Source: Reinekea sp. G2M2-21 (lineage in GTDB: Bacteria > Pseudomonadota > Gammaproteobacteria > Pseudomonadales > Natronospirillaceae). Taken from it: a stretch of 64,000 nt of DNA. The stretch covers positions 124,001 through 188,000 of the forward strand of contig NZ_JADPQG010000008.1 in assembly GCF_015687175.1 (NCBI RefSeq), written 5' to 3'. Positions 17,362 to 25,652 of the stretch are shown here, piece after piece (the stretch's first letter is position 1; each line of letters starts with the position of its first letter). The position numbers and the translations under genes were made by a program. The notes beneath the pieces were generated by a model. The model searched no databases. It saw only the letters and a list, made by a program, of their open reading frames with translations, and was not told the origin of the DNA.

Positions 17362-18084
17362 ATGAACGCCAAATATGCGCGCCATCTCTCCGTTCTAGGG
17401 GAAGAAGGACAAAAAAAGCTGTCCAACGCAACTGTTTATATCTCTAGGGTCGGTGGTGTTGGTGGCACCGCGGCGAACTATCTTGCTCGCAGTGGCGTTG
17501 GTCGGCTGTTGCTTGCTCATGGTGGAACTCTTGATGCCGAGTATTTGAATCGGTGGCACCTTGCACACGAGTCTGATGTTGGCCGCCCATGTGTCGATGT
17601 ATTCAAAGAAGAAATTGCAAGAATCAACAGCTCTGTTGAGGTGGAAGTATTGGGGGAGCACGCTAAGTCAATTGATGACATCAAGGCGTTTGCTAATGAG
17701 GCTGATGTCATTATCGATGCGGCGCCAATGTTCGAAGAACGCTATAACAACAACCTGCTTTCTCAAATGTTGAATATACCCATGATATCGGGCTCTATGT
17801 ACGCTCAAGAGGGCTATGTGATGTCTTTCGTTCCAGGCGAGACGCCGTGCCTTTCATGTTTGTATCCTGAAAAACCCGAGTTTTGGGTGGACCGCCATGT
17901 TTTCCCCGCACTGGGAACAGGTCCGGGCATTATCGGCTGCCTGCTGGCGAACGAAGCGATCAGCTACATTGCGAAAGGCGAGTTGCAACTTAAAGGCAAG
18001 ATGCTTCACTACGATTTGACCGACATGGATTTCAATAAGTTAAAGATAGAAAAAGATCATCAATGCAAAGTGTGTAGTGCTTAA
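17362..18084 (+). CDS. Second ThiF/MoeB-like E1 homologue, catalytically degenerate
   Basis: A 240-residue E1-like protein without a rhodanese domain. It keeps the glycine-rich loop (GGVGG, residues about 31-35), the Arg in LNRWH (about 64), the zinc cysteines (CLSC and CKVC at the C-terminus) and the GIIG helix. Three expected features are missing. The Lys that should follow the Arg is absent (GRPCVDV). The Mg-binding Asp of the DCTDN motif is absent (IIDAAPMF). The thioester Cys region reads FWVDRHVFPALG with no Cys. It may be a pseudo-E1 that pairs with the upstream enzyme, like the non-catalytic half of a heterodimeric E1, or it may use a different acceptor. It lies 41 bases after the MoeB gene and 18 before the carrier gene. 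Confidence 0.82.
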   Translation: MNAKYARHLSVLGEEGQKKLSNATVYISRVGGVGGTAANYLARSGVGRLLLAHGGTLDAEYLNRWHLAHESDVGRPCVDVFKEEIARINSSVEVEVLGEHAKSIDDIKAFANEADVIIDAAPMFEERYNNNLLSQMLNIPMISGSMYAQEGYVMSFVPGETPCLSCLYPEKPEFWVDRHVFPALGTGPGIIGCLLANEAISYIAKGELQLKGKMLHYDLTDMDFNKLKIEKDHQCKVCSA

Positions 18085-18102
18085 TTAAAAAAAGGAAATG
18101 AA

Positions 18103-18384
18103 ATGATTACTGTCCATTTACCCTCCAGAATGCGAGAAGAACTTGATTTGAGTTCTAAGTCCGTCCAAGTTGAAGCCTTTCAGTCCGGTTCACTTCAAGA
18201 ACTGTTCAATTGTCTCGACAAGGACATTCCCGGTGCACTGCCTTTTATGTGCGATGCCGATGGCAGTGTGCGCAAACACATCAAAGTGTTTGTTAGCGAT
18301 GAACAAGTGACGGATAACTTCAGTAATGTGAACCTGCATGGGCATGAAAATATTCGCGTAATCCAAGCAATGGCAGGTGGCTGA
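18103..18384 (+). CDS. MoaD/ThiS-like ubiquitin-fold sulfur carrier
   Basis: A 93-residue protein ending in Gly-Gly (VIQAMAGG), the hallmark of the MoaD/ThiS carriers. The chain has the beta-grasp pattern: a first strand TVHLPSRM, a helix with SLQELFNCLDKD, then a VRKHIKVFVSDE strand and ENIRVIQAM before the tail. Its C-terminal carboxylate would be adenylated by the upstream E1 and converted to a thiocarboxylate. It is larger than classical MoaD (about 80 residues). The position after two E1-like genes and before tungstate transport genes suggests a dedicated carrier rather than the housekeeping one. A 212-base gap with no recognised element separates it from the transporter. Confidence 0.88.
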   Translation: MITVHLPSRMREELDLSSKSVQVEAFQSGSLQELFNCLDKDIPGALPFMCDADGSVRKHIKVFVSDEQVTDNFSNVNLHGHENIRVIQAMAGG

Positions 18385-18596
18385 TAGTCAACCGACGTTA
18401 CCTGTGCTTCGACGGTGCGTGGAGAATTGCTTATGGCATTTATCGTGGCATGCATGTTATGACATGAAGAATATAAGCCTGATGCTTTTTGAAGCGCACT
18501 TCCTTAAGGACTACTGCAACAATCTTTGGTCTAAATTACCTGATTAACGCCAAAATCATTGTAGATGCAGGCACTATTTCACTGTAGGGATATAGC

Positions 18597-19223
18597 ATGA
18601 TTGAAATATTGCTTACTACACTCAAAGTAAGTTTAACCGCTAGCTTTATCGCGTTCTTAACAGCCGTTCCTATTATCTTATGGTTGACTAATAAGAAGCA
18701 TTCATTTGGCAAACGTGTAATTTTGATGTCACTGACCATGGCGAATAGCCTACCGCCAGTGTTCGTGGGCTTGGTTTTGTATCTTCTGTTCAGTTACGCC
18801 GGTTTCTTTAAGGAAATGGAGCTGCTTTTTACGCAGTCTGCGATGGTTACTGCTCAGGTTGTGCTGTCCTTTCCAGTCATCGTTATCAGTGCATTTTCAT
18901 CGATTAGGGTCTACGTCGACGAACGGACTGACTTTTTTAAAGTGCTGCATTTATCGAAGTGGGAACGACTTAAGATAATTATGGTTGAAAATGTCGCCAC
19001 GTTTCAGGTTGCGTATTTGGTCGGGCTTGGTCGGTGCCTGTCTGAAGTTGGAGCAGTCATGATTGTCGGGGGCAATATTCGTGGAGATACGAGGGTATTA
19101 ACGTCTAGTATCGTGTTAGAGACTTCTCGCGGAAATATCGATCAAGCTGTTTATCTAGGTCTTACGTTGCTTGCCATTAGCATTGTGTTAAGTATGACTA
19201 TCCTGCTGTTTCAGAAGAAATGA
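18597..19223 (+). CDS. tupB: Tungstate/molybdate ABC transporter permease, TupB-like
   Basis: A 208-residue permease with about five membrane helices. The cytoplasmic EAA-type loop region GLGRCLSEVGAVMIVGGNIR is highly characteristic of TupB/WtpB-type tungstate permeases, as is the following RVLTSSIVLETSRGN. It overlaps the ATPase gene by four bases and is followed by a TupA-like binding protein, giving a complete three-gene importer in B-C-A order. Substrate preference between tungstate and molybdate cannot be settled from sequence by eye. The TupA neighbour favours tungstate. Confidence 0.87.
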   Translation: MIEILLTTLKVSLTASFIAFLTAVPIILWLTNKKHSFGKRVILMSLTMANSLPPVFVGLVLYLLFSYAGFFKEMELLFTQSAMVTAQVVLSFPVIVISAFSSIRVYVDERTDFFKVLHLSKWERLKIIMVENVATFQVAYLVGLGRCLSEVGAVMIVGGNIRGDTRVLTSSIVLETSRGNIDQAVYLGLTLLAISIVLSMTILLFQKK

Positions 19224-19924
19224 ATATGAAAAACGCCATTTTTACCGCCCAGACATTGTCGTTGATAGGTGACGGAGGTTACCAGATTTTAACGGACCTA
19301 ACGTGTGACCTGGAAGAGGGTGGTACGGTTATCTTAGGTCATAACGGTGCCGGAAAGACATCCTTTTTAAAAGTGTTAGCCGGTCTGGTCAACCCTTCGT
19401 CCGGGTCTGTTGTGCTCGGAAAAGAGTTCTCCAGTCAAGATATCGCTTTTGTCTTTCAGAAGCCGATTCTGTTGAACAGAACCGTTCAGCAAAATATCGA
19501 CTTTATAGTCCGTGTTCGTCGTAACAAAGGCCAAGGTTTTCTTGCAGACGAATTATTGGAACGTTTGGGTCTTAGTCAAAAGAAACAACATCCCGCTGCC
19601 AGGTTATCGGGCGGGGAGCGCCAAAAGCTAGCGTTGATTATGGCACTGATGTTGAACCCGAAGATTTTAGTACTTGACGAGCCGACTGCGAATATTGATT
19701 TAAAAACGGAAAGTGAGATTGAGTCACTCCTTTTTGATCTTAAAGAAGAGAAAGGCGTCAATATAGTACTAACAACTCACATCATTTCTCAGGCAAAGAG
19801 ACTAGCCGATAGTGTTGTTTATATGCATGAAGGAATGGTGTCAGAGGTCACGGAAGGGTCTGAATTCTTTAAAATGCCCGTGTCCGACCCGGCCAGAAAA
19901 TACATCAACAGTTTTCTAGGATAA
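19220..19924 (+). CDS. tupC: Tungstate ABC transporter ATP-binding protein, TupC-like
   Basis: A 234-residue ATPase. Walker A is GHNGAGKTS near residue 40, signature LSGGERQK near 130, Walker B ILVLDEPTANID and H-loop LTTHI. There is no C-terminal TOBE/MOP molybdate-sensing domain of the kind found in ModC, which agrees with a TupC assignment. It overlaps the permease stop codon by ATGA, and a second in-frame ATG lies six bases later. The binding-protein gene starts six bases after its stop. Confidence 0.87.
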   Translation: MNMKNAIFTAQTLSLIGDGGYQILTDLTCDLEEGGTVILGHNGAGKTSFLKVLAGLVNPSSGSVVLGKEFSSQDIAFVFQKPILLNRTVQQNIDFIVRVRRNKGQGFLADELLERLGLSQKKQHPAARLSGGERQKLALIMALMLNPKILVLDEPTANIDLKTESEIESLLFDLKEEKGVNIVLTTHIISQAKRLADSVVYMHEGMVSEVTEGSEFFKMPVSDPARKYINSFLG

Positions 19925-19929
19925 ATGAA

Positions 19930-20724
19930 ATGAATCATCGACTCATTATATTGTTTTTATTCACAGTTTTGATCGCAGGCACCGGGTTTGGCAAAGACCA
20001 TAAGTTGAAGCTTGGTATGACAACCTCCATGGATAATGCAGGCATTACCAAACTGATTGAAGACAGCTATGACAGTCTCTTCTCTAACACAGATTTGAAA
20101 ATAGTGGTTTCCGGTACCGGTAAAGTATTGTCTTATCTGGACACGAAGGATTTGCACTTGGCTATTGTTCATAACAAAGAGCGCGAGTTGTTGTTCCTGG
20201 AAGAGCATCCTGGGGAGCGTATCGAGATTTTTTCCAATGACTTCGTCATTGTTGGACCTAAAGATGACCCCGCTAACGTAGCGCAAGCGAGCTCCGTTGC
20301 GGAGGCGATCAAGTTAATTCTCGACGCAGAGCAAATTTTTATCAGTCGAGGGGACGATTCGGGGACACATATTGCAGAAAGGAATACCTGGGCTGGGCAC
20401 GGTGTTGATTACTCGAAGTCGGAGTACTATTTAGAGACGGGTGCAGGCAGTGGGCAGTCTCTCAATACCGCTGCGGCCATGGGAGCCTATATGTTTGTTG
20501 ACTCTTCTACATTCTATCTGTTCCAGAACAAGCGAGATCTGGTGGTTCTAAAGGAGCACGATACTCCAAATATCTACAGTTTGATTATACCAACCAGTGA
20601 TCTCGATGAAGAGACTCTTTTGCAAGTGATCGAGTTTAAAGACTGGATATTGTCAGCGCCGACGCGAGAGATGTTCCATAGCTTGGACGACTCTTTGATT
20701 CGTTACATCGCTGCCAATGAGTAA
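19930..20724 (+). CDS. tupA: Tungstate-binding periplasmic protein, TupA-like
   Basis: A 264-residue secreted binding protein with signal peptide (residues 1-21). It shows the TupA ligand-binding signatures. TTSMDNAG near residue 32 corresponds to the TTTS-x-D motif. VVSGTGKVL is the next anion-contact loop. FISRGDDSGTHIAE near residue 140 is the most specific, followed by the TGAGSGQSLNTAA segment. The family binds tungstate very tightly, and many TupA proteins prefer it to molybdate. The gene overlaps the following TSUP permease start by eight bases, which ties the permease to the transport operon. Confidence 0.9.
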   Translation: MNHRLIILFLFTVLIAGTGFGKDHKLKLGMTTSMDNAGITKLIEDSYDSLFSNTDLKIVVSGTGKVLSYLDTKDLHLAIVHNKERELLFLEEHPGERIEIFSNDFVIVGPKDDPANVAQASSVAEAIKLILDAEQIFISRGDDSGTHIAERNTWAGHGVDYSKSEYYLETGAGSGQSLNTAAAMGAYMFVDSSTFYLFQNKRDLVVLKEHDTPNIYSLIIPTSDLDEETLLQVIEFKDWILSAPTREMFHSLDDSLIRYIAANE

Positions 20725-21442
20725 CGCTGAAATATATATCGCATTGGTTGCCTATGCTTCATTCATTGTCACCAGCTTGACCGGGGCATTGGGTGGAATG
20801 ATGTTGCTGGCAACCATGGCACTCTACTTTCCCTTGTCGATAATGATTCCATTGCACGCTGTCATTCATCTTTCTGGTGATCTTGGCCGTATAGTGCCTG
20901 CTATTCGTCATGTCGCGTTAAGACCAACCATGATGTTTTGCTTCTGGGCATTGCTCGGTGTTGGTATCGGGTTCTTCTTTTATCTGAGTATCAATAAAAC
21001 CATGTTGCTGGTATTTGTCAGTATATACATTTTGCTGATTACTTGGTTAAGCAATCGTGTCATTGCGAAGCTTGCTCAGGTTGGGTACGGATGGTTAGGG
21101 CTCTTTATGGGCTACCTGTCTATTACAGTTGGTGCACCGGGTCCCCTGCATTTGGCGAGACTGCAAGCTGAGTTTAAAGACGCTTTGACCATTGTCACCA
21201 CGGCTGCCGCATTTACGGCGTTCATAAACATTGTGAAACTTGGGTTGTTTGCATCGGTTGGTTTTGACTTTTCGCAGTACAGCGGGGTACTGATTGTCGG
21301 GAGCATCAGTGCGATATTGGGCTCGATGACAGGGGTTATTATTCGCACAAAGTTTACTCATGCATTTAAAAGTAAGATGCTTATCAAAGTGTCCATTACC
21401 ATTGCTGTCGCTTTGATTCAGCTCAAGCTAATTGTGCAGTAG
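20717..21442 (+). CDS. TSUP/TauE-SafE family membrane permease
   Basis: A 241-residue integral membrane protein with about seven to eight helices. It has the internal duplication and GALGGMMLLATMALYFPLS opening typical of the TSUP (TauE/SafE, DUF81) family. Members are proposed to move sulfite, sulfoacetate or similar sulfur-containing anions. Direction and substrate here are unknown. The ATG lies inside the last codons of TupA, so it is translationally coupled to the tungstate importer. That is an unusual partner and suggests a sulfur species linked to tungsten use. It ends 20 bases inside the convergent kinase gene. Confidence 0.8.
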   Translation: MSNAEIYIALVAYASFIVTSLTGALGGMMLLATMALYFPLSIMIPLHAVIHLSGDLGRIVPAIRHVALRPTMMFCFWALLGVGIGFFFYLSINKTMLLVFVSIYILLITWLSNRVIAKLAQVGYGWLGLFMGYLSITVGAPGPLHLARLQAEFKDALTIVTTAAAFTAFINIVKLGLFASVGFDFSQYSGVLIVGSISAILGSMTGVIIRTKFTHAFKSKMLIKVSITIAVALIQLKLIVQ

Positions 21443-22817
21443 GTCTTTTTACCTGGGATGGAAACGCGAGTTTAATCGAAAGCCCATTCTCGGAAGAGGC
21501 CTGTATTCGCCCATTGTGCAGAGTTGTAATGACCTTAACGAGACTGAGCCCTAAACCAAAGCCAGGTTTTGATCTTGAGTGGTCGGTACGATGGAAACGA
21601 TTGAACAACAGGGGTAATTCATTTTCATCGACTCCTGGCCCTGAATCGCTGATTTCAATCTGACAGAGCCGTTTATTCACGCTACAGGTCAAGTTAATCG
21701 CTCCCTGTAACGGTGTGTACTTAATTGCATTGTCGAGTAAGTTCGACAGCGCTTGGAATAAGAGATCGGCTTCGCCAACTATATTTGCATCTTCGCCTTG
21801 ATAATTCAGAGAAATGTTCTTTTCCTGCGCCAAGGGTTCATAGAAGTCTATCAGGTCCGACATCAGCGTATGTAAATTGATCGTCTTAGCGTTCGTGAGA
21901 GTTGCGCTTTCCATTTGGGCAAGCTTCAATAATTGGTCCGACATGCTCAATACTCTGTCCAAATCATTGAGACTACTGGCAATTTCCGGTGCGCTATCTG
22001 ATTTGTTCAGATGTTCGAGCCGAGCGCGAATTCGGGCCAGTGGAATTCTAAGCTCATGAGCAATGTTATCCGAGACCTGGCGGGTACTGTTCACCAAAGT
22101 ACAGATTCGATCAAGCATGTTGTTTATGGTGTTCGCCAAGCGGTCATATTCATCATTCATTTTGGTTACTGGAACACGTCGATCCATGTTACCCGCGATT
22201 ATCTTTTCAAAGGTTTCGTTATACTGTGTGATCCGCTTCACGCTCAATCGCGCTAGGAATAAACTGATGATCATGGCAATGGTAAAGGTTGCAACAAGAC
22301 CTGCGGTCAGCACTTTCAGTAACTGAATTTCTAGTGTGCCGATGTAGTCGATACGTTTGGAGAACTCGACAACCGTGCCGTCAGGCAACAGTATGTTTTC
22401 AGTGATCAACTTTGCACCATTTTTTTCCTCCATAATATGCAAGTGGTCTCGAATATGTTGCGGAGGCTTGTTCAAGCTCAACAACGCGTTCATGTTCTTG
22501 TCTTGTTGGCTTAGTGAGCTTAGATGAACATGTCCCGAGTCGGCTGGATGCACAACATATAGTTCAGGCTGTTGAGCCATTTGTTCAATAATTTCTTCTA
22601 TCGGGGTATTGGGTTGTTGTGTCAGTAATGCTCTAAATTCTGTTGTTTGTATGGCGAGGTCGGTTTCAAGATCGGCCCATATCTTTTGAATGATCAGCCA
22701 ATACATGAGACCTAAAACAATGGCAGTCCCTGCCCAAATAGTTAGATAGGACAGAGCCAAAAACCGCGTATTTGGACTTCTCAATATTTCTTTAATCTGA
22801 CTCAAATACATACCCAC
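21423..22817 (-). CDS. Sensor histidine kinase (EnvZ/QseC type)
   Basis: A 464-residue kinase. Membrane helices lie at about 20-42 and 175-198, enclosing a periplasmic domain of about 130 residues. A HAMP segment follows (to about 250). The HisKA motif DNIAHELRIPLARIRARLE carries the phospho-acceptor His near residue 263. HATPase boxes follow: N-box NLLDNAIKYTP, G1 ISDSGPGVDE and G2 GFGLGLSLVK. The gene is downstream of and overlaps its response regulator by 26 bases. It is convergent with the TSUP permease. Control of the neighbouring tungstate/sulfur cluster is inferred from position. Confidence 0.93.
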   Translation of the reverse strand: MGMYLSQIKEILRSPNTRFLALSYLTIWAGTAIVLGLMYWLIIQKIWADLETDLAIQTTEFRALLTQQPNTPIEEIIEQMAQQPELYVVHPADSGHVHLSSLSQQDKNMNALLSLNKPPQHIRDHLHIMEEKNGAKLITENILLPDGTVVEFSKRIDYIGTLEIQLLKVLTAGLVATFTIAMIISLFLARLSVKRITQYNETFEKIIAGNMDRRVPVTKMNDEYDRLANTINNMLDRICTLVNSTRQVSDNIAHELRIPLARIRARLEHLNKSDSAPEIASSLNDLDRVLSMSDQLLKLAQMESATLTNAKTINLHTLMSDLIDFYEPLAQEKNISLNYQGEDANIVGEADLLFQALSNLLDNAIKYTPLQGAINLTCSVNKRLCQIEISDSGPGVDENELPLLFNRFHRTDHSRSKPGFGLGLSLVKVITTLHNGRIQASSENGLSIKLAFPSQVKRPTAQLA

Positions 22818-23472
22818 TGCCCCGAATGGTTGTTACCAGGCTCTTTTTTCGTCCAACATCTATTTTACTTCTCAGCCGACTGATATGGACATCGATAACG
22901 TTCGTCTGAGGTTCAAATGAGTACTCCCAAACATTTTCCAGCAGCATAGTCCGGGAGATTAGCTGGCCCGCATTGCGCATCAGATACTCAAGAAGGGTAA
23001 ATTCCCTGTGTTGTAAATGCAGGGGCTGAGTGCCTAGCCATGCTCTGCGTTTTTTCAGGTCCAATCGTAAATCACCAGCGGTCAGGTGAAACTCATCTTT
23101 TCGTTCGCCCTCACCTTTTCGGCGAATCAGTGCCTCTACCCGTGCTTTCAGCTCTTCAAATGCAAAGGGTTTCGCCAGGTAATCATCTGCGCCCTCTGCC
23201 AAACCCTCTACTTTTTGTTCGAGCGAGGTTTGTGCACTGAGAATTAGAACCAACGTGTTATTGTTAGAAGCCCTTATGGTTTTGAGAATGGTCAATCCAT
23301 CGACATTGGGTAACATTCGATCAAGAATTATGACGTCATAGGTTTCAGTGACTGCCAAGAATAGTCCGTCTTTTCCGTTTAACGAAATGTCGACGATGTA
23401 TCCATATTCTTTGAGGCTTTTCGCGATGTAGTCTGCAAGTACTTCATCGTCCTCGATGATTAGAACTTTCAT
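22792..23472 (-). CDS. OmpR/PhoB-type response regulator
   Basis: A 226-residue regulator. The receiver domain has EDDE at residues 7-10, the phospho-Asp at about 51 (IILDRMLPNVDG) and the Lys in YLAKPFAFEE. The C-terminal winged helix carries HREFTLLEYLMRNAGQLISR and NVIDVHISRLRSKID, both diagnostic of the OmpR/PhoB DNA-binding domain. It is the first gene of a two-gene unit with the kinase. Long non-coding sequence upstream (790 bases) may hold its own promoter. No clear copy of the 16096 palindrome was seen there. Confidence 0.94.
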   Translation of the reverse strand: MKVLIIEDDEVLADYIAKSLKEYGYIVDISLNGKDGLFLAVTETYDVIILDRMLPNVDGLTILKTIRASNNNTLVLILSAQTSLEQKVEGLAEGADDYLAKPFAFEELKARVEALIRRKGEGERKDEFHLTAGDLRLDLKKRRAWLGTQPLHLQHREFTLLEYLMRNAGQLISRTMLLENVWEYSFEPQTNVIDVHISRLRSKIDVGRKKSLVTTIRGSGYVFESD

Positions 23473-24261
23473 ATGTATTTGCTGCCAATTAATGCTGAGT
23501 TAGGTCCTACTAACACGAAACTACCTCGACTGACTCTTTCAACACACTTTTAATTTGAATTCATCAAGTTCGTGTCTTCTGAAAGTCCGTCGATTCAATA
23601 TCAGATCGGAATACGTTATATCAGTGCTCGGTCGAATTCTACAGGCAATTATAAGCATATGCCTAAATTGGCTATCCAGGTTGCGACAGGAAATGGTGTG
23701 ACAACGTTGGTGCATGCCTTGAGTTTACTGCTGATCAAAGGCCATTGAGCCAGAAGTTGATCTATCGGCATGGCGACAATGACAGGTAAATATGTTTCCT
23801 TTTCTGCGTTGCTCTAACGTTTCATAACCATTCATTTCAGTGAGTGTTTCTTTACTTATAGTTGGAGTTGAAAAATATATTTTCTCTTTTGACTGAAATT
23901 CTGTGAACTAAATCTAAATGTTTAAAAGTGATATTGAGGTCGTCTGTTGCATAATGCATTGAGATAAAAAATTGGTATAAGTAACGTAAGACTTCAGTTC
24001 GCTGAGTTGGTTTTTACAAACGCTATTGGTTTGAAACCTAAAAAAGCTGGTCTTGGAACCCTCTGTCGCTGTACCAAGGTGACGGACGATTCAATGTGAC
24101 AGTGCAGCGGTAAGTGACCCTGGTGAACTCGATTCAATGATTTCACGAATGAAAAATTCCGCCGCAGATAGAAAGGTACATCGCAGTTGTAAACGCGTTG
24201 AATCAGGAAAGCATAGACAGAGTGAGATAAAAACATATTTGAGGTTTTATGGTGGTGCGAA
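23473..24261. other. 790-base stretch without a recognised gene
   Basis: No convincing gene is visible. The longest frame is a 91-codon minus-strand frame (23994-24269) rich in His, Arg and Phe that resembles no family I know and overlaps the next gene. The sequence is AT-rich in the middle (23800-23980) and may hold promoters for the regulator gene at 22792 and a decayed gene. No inverted repeats typical of an insertion sequence were found. Confidence 0.4.
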
Positions 24262-24702
24262 TTACTCATCAGTGAAGAACTGATGAGCCTGTGCTCGAAT
24301 CGGGTGGTCTTTCCTCATGCGTGATAAATAAAACGCCGGAACTTTTGACCAGACGCGATAACCGGCGAACATCACTTGTGTTCGTTCATCGTCTGGACCA
24401 ATGCCGGTCTTACTCTCATAAGACATGATGTCGACAAGGCACCCATAGAGGCGAAACGTAAATTGCCTTGGATTTGTCCCGGAAATGGGTGATGGGTTGC
24501 AATGCTCAAATAACGCCAAGGCTTGGTCTATTTTGCCCCATTCGACGGTGACATCGAAATCATCCATGTTGAACGCGAACCCGTGTACATAGAGTGACGA
24601 TGAGGCATCTGCGTGGTAGCGAATTTCGGCTTTTTCAAGCGTCTGGCACACTTCCAGGATGATGGGTGACCATTGGTCAGGCCTTGTTAACATGTCAACC
24701 AC
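24262..24702 (-). CDS. Nucleotidyltransferase-fold protein
   Basis: A 146-residue protein. The segment SLYVHGFAFNMDDFDVTVEW fits a minimal nucleotidyltransferase core (hG-x9-D-x-D), with the metal-binding Asp pair in DDFDV near residue 50. IMSYES later could supply the third acidic position. Small proteins of this kind are found as stand-alone enzymes or in toxin-antitoxin pairs. Here the upstream neighbour is a HAD hydrolase, joined by an eight-base overlap. Substrate is unknown and the assignment rests on one motif. Confidence 0.55.
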   Translation of the reverse strand: MVDMLTRPDQWSPIILEVCQTLEKAEIRYHADASSSLYVHGFAFNMDDFDVTVEWGKIDQALALFEHCNPSPISGTNPRQFTFRLYGCLVDIMSYESKTGIGPDDERTQVMFAGYRVWSKVPAFYLSRMRKDHPIRAQAHQFFTDE

Positions 24703-25624
24703 GTTGAGGTTGACCGAACACTTCCAGCCAATGCAGTTTCATGTTCACAACTTCCCAATCGCCTTCCTTCGCGTATTCCAGTGTATCTTTACCGAAATGC
24801 AGTGAGGAATCGGGACTGTATGCGTACTCTCGTTCATTGTCGGTGTGATGAATTAAGCAGGCGAGCGAGCGAGGTGCTTGGCGTGTATAGCGTAGCATTT
24901 CAATGTCGCCACTGCTGTTGCCAAAGGCTGCGATGGGTTGTTTACCAATAAGCCGGGCAATGGAGCGCACTTTCGCGGCGCCGTTGTCGAAGTAGAAGGG
25001 TATGGGCATATACTCCAGGTGCAGTCGTTTGTTTTTTTCTACCAGTTTTGTTCGCAGGCTGCTGCCAATGACATTGGGTTTGTCTATTTGGTAAATAGGT
25101 CCACTCCAAGGGCGTATAAAATCCGTACTGCCGCCGGATACAATAAAGCACTGAAATTGGTGTTGTTGAAAAAGACGTAACACCTGTTGCATGGGCGAAT
25201 AGGTAAGTGATGTATACGGCTGTTTGAATCGCGGGTGCAGTGCTTGGCTTATCCATTCTTTCACAGCCTGCTCGTATTCGTGAATCGTCACGCCATCCAA
25301 TAAGTCTTCGGCGAGGTCTTTCGCTTCACTGAGCAGCGTTTGCGCAGCGTCTTCACAGACATCTTTTAACTTCTCGAAAAAGGAAAGTCGCTCACCATCG
25401 GTTTTGCCCCGCTTAAACTGCAGTTGTTCCTTGATAAACGTCAGTTCCGCCAATAGAGGCTTTTCAACCCACAGTGTGCCGTCGTTATCAAACACGGCAA
25501 TGCGGTCAGCAGCGGGCACGAAGTCCGCATGGTGTTCATTGGTAACATCGGCCACGAAGTTTAAAATGGCTTCCTTCACGAAGCTGGTGGTCCACAGGGA
25601 CAGGGGGTCAAGCGGTGTGTTCAT
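24695..25624 (-). CDS. HAD superfamily hydrolase
   Basis: A protein of about 309 residues. The ATG at 25624 is chosen because AGGAG lies six bases upstream; an in-frame ATG at 25666 would overlap the phosphatase gene. Motif I is FDNDGTLW (nucleophile Asp and the acid/base Asp two residues on). Motif II is IVSGG near residue 165. Motif IV is GNSSGDIEML. The large insertion after motif I resembles phosphoserine-phosphatase-type C1 caps. It would be a cytoplasmic phosphatase of unknown substrate. It overlaps the nucleotidyltransferase-like gene, so the two are coexpressed. Confidence 0.85.
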   Translation of the reverse strand: MNTPLDPLSLWTTSFVKEAILNFVADVTNEHHADFVPAADRIAVFDNDGTLWVEKPLLAELTFIKEQLQFKRGKTDGERLSFFEKLKDVCEDAAQTLLSEAKDLAEDLLDGVTIHEYEQAVKEWISQALHPRFKQPYTSLTYSPMQQVLRLFQQHQFQCFIVSGGSTDFIRPWSGPIYQIDKPNVIGSSLRTKLVEKNKRLHLEYMPIPFYFDNGAAKVRSIARLIGKQPIAAFGNSSGDIEMLRYTRQAPRSLACLIHHTDNEREYAYSPDSSLHFGKDTLEYAKEGDWEVVNMKLHWLEVFGQPQRG

Positions 25625-25652
25625 TAAATCTCCTCGGGGTAACTGCCTGATC

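Noticed and set aside
18385-18596. Possible molybdenum/tungsten cofactor riboswitch before the TupB gene
   Set aside because: Position would fit, but I could not recognise the conserved Moco-motif stems; a covariance-model search would decide.
23994-24269. 91-codon minus-strand frame before the nucleotidyltransferase-like gene
   Set aside because: It overlaps that gene's end, has skewed composition and no recognised motif; not called.
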